Origin: a virus
Direction: 5' to 3' (one strand)
Virus record (IMG/VR): IMGVR_UViG_3300030060_006228
Coordinates: 1-64,000 of that record
Length of the DNA stretch: 64,000 bases
Part shown: positions 29,401-37,130 of the stretch, piece after piece
Layout: every line of letters starts with the position of its first letter
How positions within the stretch are numbered: position 1 is the first letter of the stretch
Notes under the pieces: model-generated
Told to the model about the DNA's origin: nothing
Databases searched by the model: none
What the model saw: the letters and a program-made list of their open reading frames with translations, nothing else
Made by a program: the position numbers and the translations under genes

Positions 29401-30783
29401 TCGTGGAACAGAAAAGGTCATGCGTATGACACACTATATCATTCTAGTGTAAATGTATCTTCAGGCGCTCCGAACAGTTATTATCATTTCGACTACACCC
29501 CTCCACTCCCGGCATACCACAAATACAGTGGTTACTATTATGGTAACTATGGATATGGTTATAATTACTTCTATAACTGGGAATGGAACTACAACGGATA
29601 TTATTATAATTACTTTACCAATTACTACTATGATGTTTGGGATTACCAAGAACCCACTCTTTCAGATACCGACTCGTTTGGTGCGGGTAACTGGTGGAGT
29701 TGGAGATGGTTCTATGGTTATAATTGGGTTTGGGGAACTGAAGCCGAATATAGAGCAGGAACCCCAGAGGAGGAAATATGGAAATATGATGCGAGCGGAA
29801 ATACCGAATATGGTATGATTGAACCTCCGCAGGGACATGCTTTCTATTACCAAAGATCAAATGAGAAAAACGAATTTGGAAGAAACTTCGCTGCTCAGTT
29901 TGTAGTATTCTCTAGAAGAAATGTTAACAGTTGTGCCCAAGACGGATATAGATGTGCAAATCCCAATGGACCTGTTAGTAGTTTTGGATGTCCAGAGGAT
30001 GATCCATACTGCAATTGTCCAGAAAAGTATTTGATCCCCAGAAATGAAAGGGTTGTTTCTAGAGCAGAACTTATTGATTCTGGTGTAGATGTTCCTAGTA
30101 CGGGATTCCTAAATCCTCTTGAATATATTTACTTTGCAGTAGATCAAGAAAACAACATATTAGAATCCTTTGAAGGGCTGCCTGGATCCACGATTGATCA
30201 GGTTTTTGCTGGTGGATTGTTTGGGTTTACTAGTGTTCAGGAATGGTTGGATGAAAATGGATCAATTTCTGAAAAACCAACCGACGAAGATATAGAGGAA
30301 GCAAAAAGATTAACAAGAGAATGTGAACTGATAGAAGAAAATCTAGGAGATACTTGGTTAGGATGTCTTTGGAGTAATCTAGACGATCCTATAAGTTGTG
30401 GTTGTCCGGGTAGAGGAGAAGACTTCAAGAAGTATATTGAGTACACAAGATCACAATCTACTTTCTGGGACACTCCAGAAAACGTCCCTCTATTGAGAAA
30501 CGCACAGATGCTTCAGTTAAACTCACAGAAGGCACTGGTGGTTGTCAATGGTGATTTTTCTCTCCAGCCGGGTGATATAATTTCTCTCCGAATTCCTCTT
30601 TCGGTAGACGCGGATAGGGAAAACACAAGAGCGTCTGGTAGATGGTTAGTTTCTCAAATCAATCACACATTCTCAACACAACAGACTCATAGAATGGTTT
30701 TATCTTTAATACGAGATACCTCTAGCGTCCCTGTTGATGAAGCATCGTGGGTTAATTGGTTTAACCCAATTATTAGTTCCTAG
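26404..30783 (+). CDS. very large gp27-like baseplate hub protein
   Basis: 1459 residues, against 391 in T4 gp27. The N-terminus (IFQGMNITEGIFEPTTKGSI) and VFWKLDFCTPEYF plus NYLFYNTTKGYSF fit the tube-like domains of gp27. The C-terminal PGDIISLRIPLSV, then GRWLVSQINHTFSTQQTHRM, is the usual hub ending. Between them lie large insertions: coiled-coil and Cys clusters (CSVCC; CPDCDYVRTLRCNAC) near residues 440-600 and an extreme Tyr/Gly/Trp-rich tract near 965-1125. It probably forms the hub plus a long external or lumen structure. Confidence 0.68.
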   Translation: MSETGRATPQEFKLESVILERLNGDSITIFPPPKDDGATQQIFQGMNITEGIFEPTTKGSITIRDAFDAFEGFNPIGGETLRIRAFTPDIEMQLPSEKHEIDCVFIVYDCTKISNEAGEQISGPSTGQVFWKLDFCTPEYFLYKQEEGYLEDDFIGPISGEDGLVQQLREKYFNNEDGKNRQMPEENIEDTANSIWLKKNNLMYPWGKSRSNPSLFNMMDSLAENSISSNNPNAANYLFYNTTKGYSFRSVNDMILSAEEEPREFKVDVQKPDDDTSVEHAISISEFDHLSLWKNGGYSSYYTLTRPSFEDPYFDHVDFNASHDRVVVDYQYHRDFDNIEHIEEYKLLPEDVKTEKENGTELHDNIYGYFGEYHNNANRHTDVTNLNYEDGYGNVYGKSDKKTWQTMFDINSLPVSDLKTIQDIKEELVENKKEYARIRNLRNRFDTYECSVCCLQSPPGVTGSIDEYKIVSAGSFSDVVNYERKEDEEGIRFRTSYEFGEGGTGPWNETLGEFYYLKDEVPDYQEYVLNAEIVRLEIALQANQLFLSNCEAGIGGADTSDGCPDCDYVRTLRCNACASGDDFDYSGTDGCSATKQETLARIDRITRRLDEWYAYREEFPESYSRNWNKKAYFISKQPENNKLNNTIVPDSLFNVKSIKRIPLRNSRYEQFARKYNVKDGELGEWIYNAYLGNNTDIDPTQPGGHPIYDQKYMPFEMAGPGAYRDASQRWWGIAQTDYVNQFCDIDYRQAGDEFVADYNVCSACFSPTAGFYGGVNVDLTEVDQFTWRVGTDYDPSPCGVENENGGREYESEAVYQTTDHGPPWGVVAPPWHPNAGEILLPGGEFDPFVYSQRWNFYLDDIADYTPVSIKRKEVQSFVRVEFEQPIGLETLNEFPSGFIRDAGYEYFLPYLVMLTPGPYGKQGARKNIAVIGIDPYGFDVAVEPEDPDYGDNTDDEGMNLYPSEEWETETPYYTTSGGRGYDYYSGGRYGRYGRAYSSRSWNRKGHAYDTLYHSSVNVSSGAPNSYYHFDYTPPLPAYHKYSGYYYGNYGYGYNYFYNWEWNYNGYYYNYFTNYYYDVWDYQEPTLSDTDSFGAGNWWSWRWFYGYNWVWGTEAEYRAGTPEEEIWKYDASGNTEYGMIEPPQGHAFYYQRSNEKNEFGRNFAAQFVVFSRRNVNSCAQDGYRCANPNGPVSSFGCPEDDPYCNCPEKYLIPRNERVVSRAELIDSGVDVPSTGFLNPLEYIYFAVDQENNILESFEGLPGSTIDQVFAGGLFGFTSVQEWLDENGSISEKPTDEDIEEAKRLTRECELIEENLGDTWLGCLWSNLDDPISCGCPGRGEDFKKYIEYTRSQSTFWDTPENVPLLRNAQMLQLNSQKALVVVNGDFSLQPGDIISLRIPLSVDADRENTRASGRWLVSQINHTFSTQQTHRMVLSLIRDTSSVPVDEASWVNWFNPIISS

Positions 30784-30797
30784 TCAAAGGCTTTTAG

Positions 30798-30805
30798 TAT
30801 AAATA
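30798..30805 (+). promoter_or_regulatory. T4-type late promoter
   Basis: Exact TATAAATA 22 bases before the gp25 ATG, in the only gap of this unit, just behind the hub gene. Confidence 0.75.
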
Positions 30806-30826
30806 TTCGAAAGGAGAATTGTATAA

Positions 30827-31234
30827 ATGTCAGTAAAATATTCAGACTATGATATCGATTTTTCTTCGAATGCCTTCACTGGTGATATTTCGTTGAAAAA
30901 AGAGGCTGCTGCTATAAGGCAGTCTGTCCAAAATATCATCATGACAAAAAAAGGAGAAAAGCCTTTTAATCGAGGGTTTGGTGTCGGTATAAGAGATTAT
31001 TTGTTTGAAAATATCTCCTCTAGTGAATTGGACATTGCAGTTCTCAGATCTGAAATACAAACTCAACTAATTAACTTTGAACCCAGAGTTGTGCTTGACG
31101 AAATTATTATTGATGATTCTTTGATTGATAGAAATGAATTAGGTATACAGATAACTTACAAGATTTTAAAAGAGTCAGACATATCATCCTCCCCATCCGA
31201 TAGACTTAGCATATCAATAACAAAGGTAAGATAA
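30827..31234 (+). CDS. 25: baseplate wedge protein gp25
   Basis: 135 residues (T4 gp25, 132). ISLKKEAAAIRQSVQNIIMT, then KKGEKPFNRGFGVGIRDYLF, is the gp25/GpW signature. The middle LRSEIQTQLINFEPRVVLDE completes the small alpha/beta domain. gp25 is the most conserved wedge protein and primes sheath assembly. It has its own late promoter and an AAAGGAG ribosome site, and ends one base before gp6. Confidence 0.95.
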   Translation: MSVKYSDYDIDFSSNAFTGDISLKKEAAAIRQSVQNIIMTKKGEKPFNRGFGVGIRDYLFENISSSELDIAVLRSEIQTQLINFEPRVVLDEIIIDDSLIDRNELGIQITYKILKESDISSSPSDRLSISITKVR

Positions 31235-31235
31235 A

Positions 31236-32960
31236 ATGGCAGACACACCATTCATACAAATAGGAAATCTGGAATTTGAAGAGATAAAATCTTCACTGAT
31301 TGATTACCTTAAAACACAAGAGATCATAAAAGACTATGAATTTGAAGGATCTGCTATACAGGTGTTGCTAGACATTTTAGCATATAACACAATGTATCAG
31401 GCTTTTTATATGAATATGGTTGCTAACGAATCATTCCTTGATACAGCACAGAGGTTGCAATCCGTTATATCACTCGTAAAGCCTCTTGGTTATGTTGTTC
31501 CGGGTAAAGTATCTGCGACAGCAACAGTAAAGGTTAGACAGGGTGGACTTGATACAGTTATTCCAAGGTACTCAAGATTCATAGGAAAAAATGAACAAGG
31601 AATTGCTTACAATTTTTATAGCAACGAATCCGTCGTTCTTGATACTGATGGTGAGGCAGATATAGATGTTTATGAAGCAAAACGTCTTGTCGCTGAAGTC
31701 CCAGTATCAATAGATCTTGGTACACAAAAGGGTTTTCTGTCCGGAATTGATATTGATCTAAGAACCCTGAAAGTTGAAGTAAAGAAAGTCGAAGATGAGG
31801 AATATGAAGAGTACTCTTACTCTTCGAACATCAATACAAATATAACAGATGAATCCAAAGTATTTTTCTTGGAAAGATCCGAATTAGGATATTTCTTAGT
31901 TTTTGCGGGAAGGCAACCAACAGGTTCTGAAGAACAGGTAGGTGTTCGGATTGGTGAGAATGATTTAGTCCGGGTTTCTTATTTAGTGAGCAGCGGAAGT
32001 GTTGGAAATAGGTGTTCTGGATTCTCTGGTGTTTCAATTCCGGGGACTGTAGAGACAGTGACAATATCATCAGGCGGATTAGATGAACCTGATCTAGAAG
32101 AAATAAAATTCTTCGCACCCAAGTGGTTTGCTGCACAAGACAGAGCAGTCACAGTTAACGACTGTAAGGCAGTTTTATCTAAAGAACTTGGACTGACAAG
32201 AGATCAGTTTAATGTATTTGGTGGTGAAGAAATAGATCCACCCTATTATGGTAGAGTCTTCTTTACTCTTGCAGGAGATCCAAACCAAAGTCTAGTTTCC
32301 GCTGCACAAGAAGCAACAAAGGTTCTTAAAGATAGATGTGTTGTTAGTATTTTACCAGAATTTATTCCTCCGTATGACATAGTAGGTTCAATTAGGGGAT
32401 CGATTGAAGTTGATCAATCAAAAACAAATCTAAATGAAATTCAATTGAGATCACAGATAGTAGACTACTTTAACAAAAAATATGCATCTACAAACTTCAA
32501 CACAACTTTTAGATTCTCCGACTTTAGTAATGAAATAACTTCATTAAACGAAGCATTTGTTGTGGATCCATCAAAATTATACATGGAAATTCAAGGTTTT
32601 GTTACTCCAAACAGAGTGAATTATTCTGTGAGACAGACATGCAGAGCAAGTTCTTTTAGCATGGTAAATGTAAGCACTACACTTTCCGATGATCCTGTGA
32701 ACTTTGAATCTTATGGAAGTTTAAATTCTAACGGTGAGCAAAGAATAAGAGCATACAGGTACGATGATATTACAAATTTAAAAATTGTTCTCAGATCAAA
32801 TGTTGGATTTTTTAATCCTTCTTCTGGATCGTTTACAATAGATCCTGTGGTTAATTCAAATGCTTTGTTTAGAGTTTACCCCCAACTGGCACAAGTACAA
32901 TCAAAGTATGATTTACGATTAGGTGTAAATTTAAGCGATATTGAAGTAATTTCAATCTAA
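31236..32960 (+). CDS. 6: baseplate wedge protein gp6
   Basis: 574 residues (T4 gp6, 660). EGSAIQVLLDILAYNTMYQA then MNMVANESFLDTAQRLQSVI near the N-terminus and KPLGYVVPGKVSATA are the J-like gp6 signature. The central domain FFAPKWFAAQDRAVTVNDCK also matches. gp6 dimers form the inner iris of the baseplate, which opens on contraction. It is translationally coupled to gp25. Confidence 0.95.
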   Translation: MADTPFIQIGNLEFEEIKSSLIDYLKTQEIIKDYEFEGSAIQVLLDILAYNTMYQAFYMNMVANESFLDTAQRLQSVISLVKPLGYVVPGKVSATATVKVRQGGLDTVIPRYSRFIGKNEQGIAYNFYSNESVVLDTDGEADIDVYEAKRLVAEVPVSIDLGTQKGFLSGIDIDLRTLKVEVKKVEDEEYEEYSYSSNINTNITDESKVFFLERSELGYFLVFAGRQPTGSEEQVGVRIGENDLVRVSYLVSSGSVGNRCSGFSGVSIPGTVETVTISSGGLDEPDLEEIKFFAPKWFAAQDRAVTVNDCKAVLSKELGLTRDQFNVFGGEEIDPPYYGRVFFTLAGDPNQSLVSAAQEATKVLKDRCVVSILPEFIPPYDIVGSIRGSIEVDQSKTNLNEIQLRSQIVDYFNKKYASTNFNTTFRFSDFSNEITSLNEAFVVDPSKLYMEIQGFVTPNRVNYSVRQTCRASSFSMVNVSTTLSDDPVNFESYGSLNSNGEQRIRAYRYDDITNLKIVLRSNVGFFNPSSGSFTIDPVVNSNALFRVYPQLAQVQSKYDLRLGVNLSDIEVISI

Positions 32961-32969
32961 GGGTTTTCC

Positions 32970-34301
32970 ATGCTAAGTTTAATTCTCAACAAGACGGCAA
33001 AAAATATTGCTTACAAGATGCTTAATCTTGAAGAGCAGTTATCTGGTAATTTCCACCCCCAGATAAAAAGCGAGCCTTCTGTTATTGATATTAAACATCT
33101 ATTCCCACAGTGGATCATGGACAGGTACTCTACTGCATCTAATGTAAATTCTTTTATGGTAAACTTTGTTCAGTCATACTATGACTGGCTTTACAGTTCT
33201 CAAGGTTATGGTTTTGGAGAGTATCAAGTAGGTTCTGTCCCGTTTCTTCAGTTATTGGACATCGACGAAACTCCAAAGGAATTTCTAAAGCATTATGTGT
33301 ATTCGTATGCTCCGGGTTTTCCTGATAGTTTATTTGAATTTAGTAAAACTTCCACAAATGAAAATATTGAGTTCGTTCGTAATTTCATAAGAGGAGTTAG
33401 AAATGATTTTTATCAGAAAAAGGGAACAGAGGAGTCTTACGAATATTTCTTTAGAACATTATATGGTGTTGAAAAATTCGACGGAAATTGGATCGAGTAT
33501 CCCAAAAAATATATTCTTCGATTAAACGGTGGGGTTCCTTATGGAATGCAAAGCGGTATCTTCGAGGATCTTTCTCCCACATGGGAGGCTGGACTTGGTT
33601 GGAGGGATCCGTTTGGTAGTCCTGACGAAATTGGATCCGGACTAGATTATGATTACATAGGAAACTTAAACTATAGTGCTTTGAATGTTCATGTCATTCA
33701 GGATAGTTACTGGTATCAGGATTTTTCTTATATCATAAAAACCGATGACAGTGGAAATACAACAGACGAAAATGGAAATCCAATTTATGTAGATACTCTG
33801 AAAGAGTTGCTGCATCCGGCAGGTCTACAGCCTTTTTATGAAGTAACTTTGGATGATTATACTCCCCCCGAGGACTATGACGAAGATTTCAATATATGCG
33901 AAGAGCCATTTTTAGGTAATTATTTTCCTTATAGATTGTCCTCAACGGAATCTGTAGGATTTACGTCATGTGTGGGGTGTAGTGGAAGTCCATATGCATA
34001 TGATGGTTTAGGATATGAACACGCAGTGGAAGATGGAATTTCTGGGTTTAGTGGAGCAACCTTCAATATGCCTACACACTTCTTCCCCAACTGGTCTAGA
34101 GGAATAAGTTGCGAGAGAATTGGGAACGTAGAAGATCCATATTGTGTAGGCGTTCGTGAGTTTGGAAACATATATATTGGTGACCTTGTTTTCTTATGTA
34201 ATGCGGACGAGAGTCCAAACTTCGGAAGAACTGGTTGTACCGGACCTAGACCTGAAGAGGTCACTAACGATTGTAACGCAGGACAATGTTGGCACTGCTA
34301 A
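32970..34301 (+). CDS. baseplate structural protein behind gp6 (gp7 position)
   Basis: 443 residues. NFIRGVRNDFYQKKGTEESY followed by EYFFRTLYGVEKFDGNWIEY near residue 145 is a block that recurs in T4-like phage virion proteins encoded after gp6. KKYILRLNGG follows it. The C-terminal part is Cys/Gly/Pro-rich (CVGCSGSPYAYDGLGY, then CNAGQCWHC at the end). Position suggests the counterpart of gp7, the wedge initiator, although gp7 of T4 is more than twice as long. I see no closer assignment. Confidence 0.55.
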   Translation: MLSLILNKTAKNIAYKMLNLEEQLSGNFHPQIKSEPSVIDIKHLFPQWIMDRYSTASNVNSFMVNFVQSYYDWLYSSQGYGFGEYQVGSVPFLQLLDIDETPKEFLKHYVYSYAPGFPDSLFEFSKTSTNENIEFVRNFIRGVRNDFYQKKGTEESYEYFFRTLYGVEKFDGNWIEYPKKYILRLNGGVPYGMQSGIFEDLSPTWEAGLGWRDPFGSPDEIGSGLDYDYIGNLNYSALNVHVIQDSYWYQDFSYIIKTDDSGNTTDENGNPIYVDTLKELLHPAGLQPFYEVTLDDYTPPEDYDEDFNICEEPFLGNYFPYRLSSTESVGFTSCVGCSGSPYAYDGLGYEHAVEDGISGFSGATFNMPTHFFPNWSRGISCERIGNVEDPYCVGVREFGNIYIGDLVFLCNADESPNFGRTGCTGPRPEEVTNDCNAGQCWHC

Positions 34302-34312
34302 AGGATAAATAG

Positions 34313-36217
34313 ATGTCTAGATATGCTTCTTCAAAAAATTCACCTAACAATTTCTCGGCAGATAAAGCCAGAAGAACCTTTGAACAAATTGCATTGGATA
34401 ACAATGAACAGTTTGGGTTCGTTATTGCGGGTGATGTAGCAGAGACTTCAACGACTAACACCCAAGAAGATGCATCTACTATTTTAGAAAAATTAGCATT
34501 CTACTCTAAGATCCGAGAATCAGATGTAAGTATGGTGGGTGAACGAAATGATTTTAAAATAGGAAATGTTTATAATCACTGGTCATCTGTTTTAGAAAAT
34601 AACAGAACACACTATGCACTAAATACAGCAAACGATACAGTATATTTGTGTATACGAGGAGCCAATAATCCTTTCTGGAGATTGGATCTTGAATCAAAGT
34701 CTTCTTTCACATCTACTCCATCAGATTTATGCACCACTCAATATCCAGATGATTCCATATGGAGAGGATTGTACAAAATTAATTCTAACCAGATGCTTTC
34801 CCATCTAGGTAAGAGTCTACCGTTTCGAACCATTACAGACGAGGAAAGAAGCACTCGGTATTTTGATACATCAGATCCAGCAACAGAGGCTGCACAAATA
34901 TGCGGAACAGGTAGAGAAAAGGTTAGTGGAACGTGTTGCTTGTTTCACAAACGGGGACACATAGACGCGGTTACTGGTGTTACTTTTTCTCCCGGAGACT
35001 TCTTCAAGTGCGATTGCACTAAATGTTATAAATGTTTAGACATGGCAAAAAGATTAGACATGAACTATATCTTTAACAGCATGGGGGTATCAGGAGCAAC
35101 GCAGGATAGATGTCTTGGTTGTGACACAGAAACTTTCCCAACAAATTGCGGTGCCTGTCCATGCACATACTCACAGCAGACAGATAGACAGAAGATTGTA
35201 GATAATGCAAAGTTAAATCCAAACACATCAATAGGAACATTCAGTAAGATAATAAATGAATGTGATGATGTGGGTGGTCAAATCATTTCTATGTTTATTG
35301 ATTTTAGTAACATGACAAAGAACCAACTAAAACTCAAAGGGACTGGACCTGGTTTAAGTTGGCCTCTTACCATAACAAGTGAAAGTGGATCCGAAGCACA
35401 ATGGGAAGTTGTGGGATACACAGAAGATCAGGGGAGAAACTGGTATGCATCTGGACTGAAAAAAGTTTCAGAGGGATTTAATTATGTAAATGCTTCTGTA
35501 ACAAACTTAAATGATATTTTTGAAAATGGATTCTCTGCAAGTAGATTACAGGTAAACATTAGTCCACTTGGTGGGTTTATCGAAAACATTGAAAATATTA
35601 TTTCTAATGTCCGGGTTCAAATTTCAAAATCATTCAGAAGCAGTTATCTTCGAGAAACTCTAGGTAGTGACATAACATCTTTGGGTAGAGTTGGGGTTGT
35701 TAAAAACGTGACTGTTGACGGAGGACGAAGAGTTCTTGGTTATGGAACAAATGCAAACGAAACTGTAGACAAAAGACTCACCACAAAAGTAACTGCAACA
35801 CCATCAACAACTACTGCTAGTTCTGGAAAGGGTTCTAAGTTTACTTTACAGAAGGGGACTACGGTTACTCTACAAACACAAACAGTTTCATCTTCCACAA
35901 AGGCTTCATCCTATTCAGCCACTCAATTTGCTACATCTAAGACAAACGCATCGGACTCTTCGAAGGTTGACCTAGAACTACATGTTACACAGCCTGAAAC
36001 TATATTAGACACAACCACTATAACGGACAAAACTGCAAACATAACTTATACTTTAGACAAAGACAGTATTTCTGTTCCGAGAGATAATAGTGGTGGTGTT
36101 ATTGATGTTGGTAGTGGAGCATTCTTAACAACTAAGAATGTTGGATGGAATATTCCTCCCGAAAGAGGAACAGGTCAAAGTGCAGAAAGAAGTTTCAGAG
36201 TTGTGATTACTCTCTAG
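34313..36217 (+). CDS. baseplate wedge protein, gp8-like, with Cys-rich insert
   Basis: 634 residues, against 334 in T4 gp8. The N-terminal part, NDTVYLCIRGANNPFWRLDL, then YPDDSIWRGLYKINSNQMLS, follows the gp8 layout. A Cys-rich insert at about 200-285 (GTCCLFHKRGH, then CDCTKCYKCLDMAKRLDMNY) matches a module in the minus-strand virion protein at 16158. The rest is Ser/Thr-rich beta structure with repeats of T, S and K near 490-560. It probably sits at the wedge periphery. Confidence 0.55.
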   Translation: MSRYASSKNSPNNFSADKARRTFEQIALDNNEQFGFVIAGDVAETSTTNTQEDASTILEKLAFYSKIRESDVSMVGERNDFKIGNVYNHWSSVLENNRTHYALNTANDTVYLCIRGANNPFWRLDLESKSSFTSTPSDLCTTQYPDDSIWRGLYKINSNQMLSHLGKSLPFRTITDEERSTRYFDTSDPATEAAQICGTGREKVSGTCCLFHKRGHIDAVTGVTFSPGDFFKCDCTKCYKCLDMAKRLDMNYIFNSMGVSGATQDRCLGCDTETFPTNCGACPCTYSQQTDRQKIVDNAKLNPNTSIGTFSKIINECDDVGGQIISMFIDFSNMTKNQLKLKGTGPGLSWPLTITSESGSEAQWEVVGYTEDQGRNWYASGLKKVSEGFNYVNASVTNLNDIFENGFSASRLQVNISPLGGFIENIENIISNVRVQISKSFRSSYLRETLGSDITSLGRVGVVKNVTVDGGRRVLGYGTNANETVDKRLTTKVTATPSTTTASSGKGSKFTLQKGTTVTLQTQTVSSSTKASSYSATQFATSKTNASDSSKVDLELHVTQPETILDTTTITDKTANITYTLDKDSISVPRDNSGGVIDVGSGAFLTTKNVGWNIPPERGTGQSAERSFRVVITL

Positions 36218-36236
36218 ATAACAAGGAAATATTAAA

Positions 36237-37091
36237 ATGCCAACAGATAGAATAATAGAACCGTTAAGTGAAGACTTACCTCTCACCCCCCCTCCTCATC
36301 TCAGCAGAGTTACACAACACGAACTCTCTGCGGATCTGTCCGATGGTGGATCAAAAAACTATAAGCATGTAGCGTTTAGACCTGGATACGCTTTACAGGC
36401 AGCAGAGTTAAATGAATTGCAGGAGCAGTTTCAACTGCAAATGACTCTTACGATGAACATGTATCATAACTGGATCACATCTTCACGACCTGCTCTTTGG
36501 AATACTTCATCAGAACTAACCACTGGTTTGGGTAATACTCCTTTTGATGGAACTGGAGAATACACACTTTCTGCTCCGGGATGGAAGGGAACATGTCCAC
36601 TGTTTCCTTTTGATTCTCCCTACACTCCCGGAGGATCAACTAATCTTGTAGACGTAGAACCAGATGCAGCGGGTGGAATATCCATATCATTTAGACCTGG
36701 TTGGTTTTTGACTGAACTTCAAGCACAAGAAGATCCCGGTGAAGATATTTCTGCAATCAGTGGTTTAAAGTATTGGGTTTATAACAATATACCAATAACA
36801 GATTCATCTCTGATTTTTCCTGCACCCCCATCTCTTACATACGTTGGATTTCGCGTAAGTTCTTCTTATGTTTGTCCCGACGAAGATTCTAGTCTGTATG
36901 ATAACGCGGGACCGTACTCTACCGGAAATCCTGCAACTGGTGGTGCATGTAGATATCAACTGAGACTTGATTCTACCACATTCGCCGAAGAGGGTGATCC
37001 ACTGGAAGGAAATGTAAGTAAAGTTCTTAAGATAGATCCATCAGATAGAAGTATTCGGTACATGAATAATTTACTCATAACAACGTATTGA
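36237..37091 (+). CDS. baseplate or fibre-attachment protein
   Basis: 284 residues. KHVAFRPGYALQAAELNELQ near residue 45 resembles the DUF4815-type N-terminal block (pattern FRPG-LQA-EL--LQ) of cyanophage baseplate proteins in the gp9/gp10 position. The rest is a beta-rich domain with many Pro, Gly and Ser. It lies between the gp8-like gene and the first fibre gene, which fits a connector between baseplate and fibres. Confidence 0.55.
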   Translation: MPTDRIIEPLSEDLPLTPPPHLSRVTQHELSADLSDGGSKNYKHVAFRPGYALQAAELNELQEQFQLQMTLTMNMYHNWITSSRPALWNTSSELTTGLGNTPFDGTGEYTLSAPGWKGTCPLFPFDSPYTPGGSTNLVDVEPDAAGGISISFRPGWFLTELQAQEDPGEDISAISGLKYWVYNNIPITDSSLIFPAPPSLTYVGFRVSSSYVCPDEDSSLYDNAGPYSTGNPATGGACRYQLRLDSTTFAEEGDPLEGNVSKVLKIDPSDRSIRYMNNLLITTY

Positions 37092-37102
37092 CGGTAAATG
37101 AG

Positions 37103-37110
37103 TATAAATA
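37103..37110 (+). promoter_or_regulatory. T4-type late promoter
   Basis: Exact TATAAATA followed by C, 20 bases before the ATG of the fibre gene at 37131, in a 39-base gap. Confidence 0.75.
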
Positions 37111-37130
37111 CACATAAAGAGGCTAACTAA

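Noticed and set aside
26404-30783. gp5-type tail lysozyme in the large hub gene
   Set aside because: I found no T4-lysozyme-like catalytic pattern or gp5 beta-helix repeats. The recognisable ends are gp27-like.
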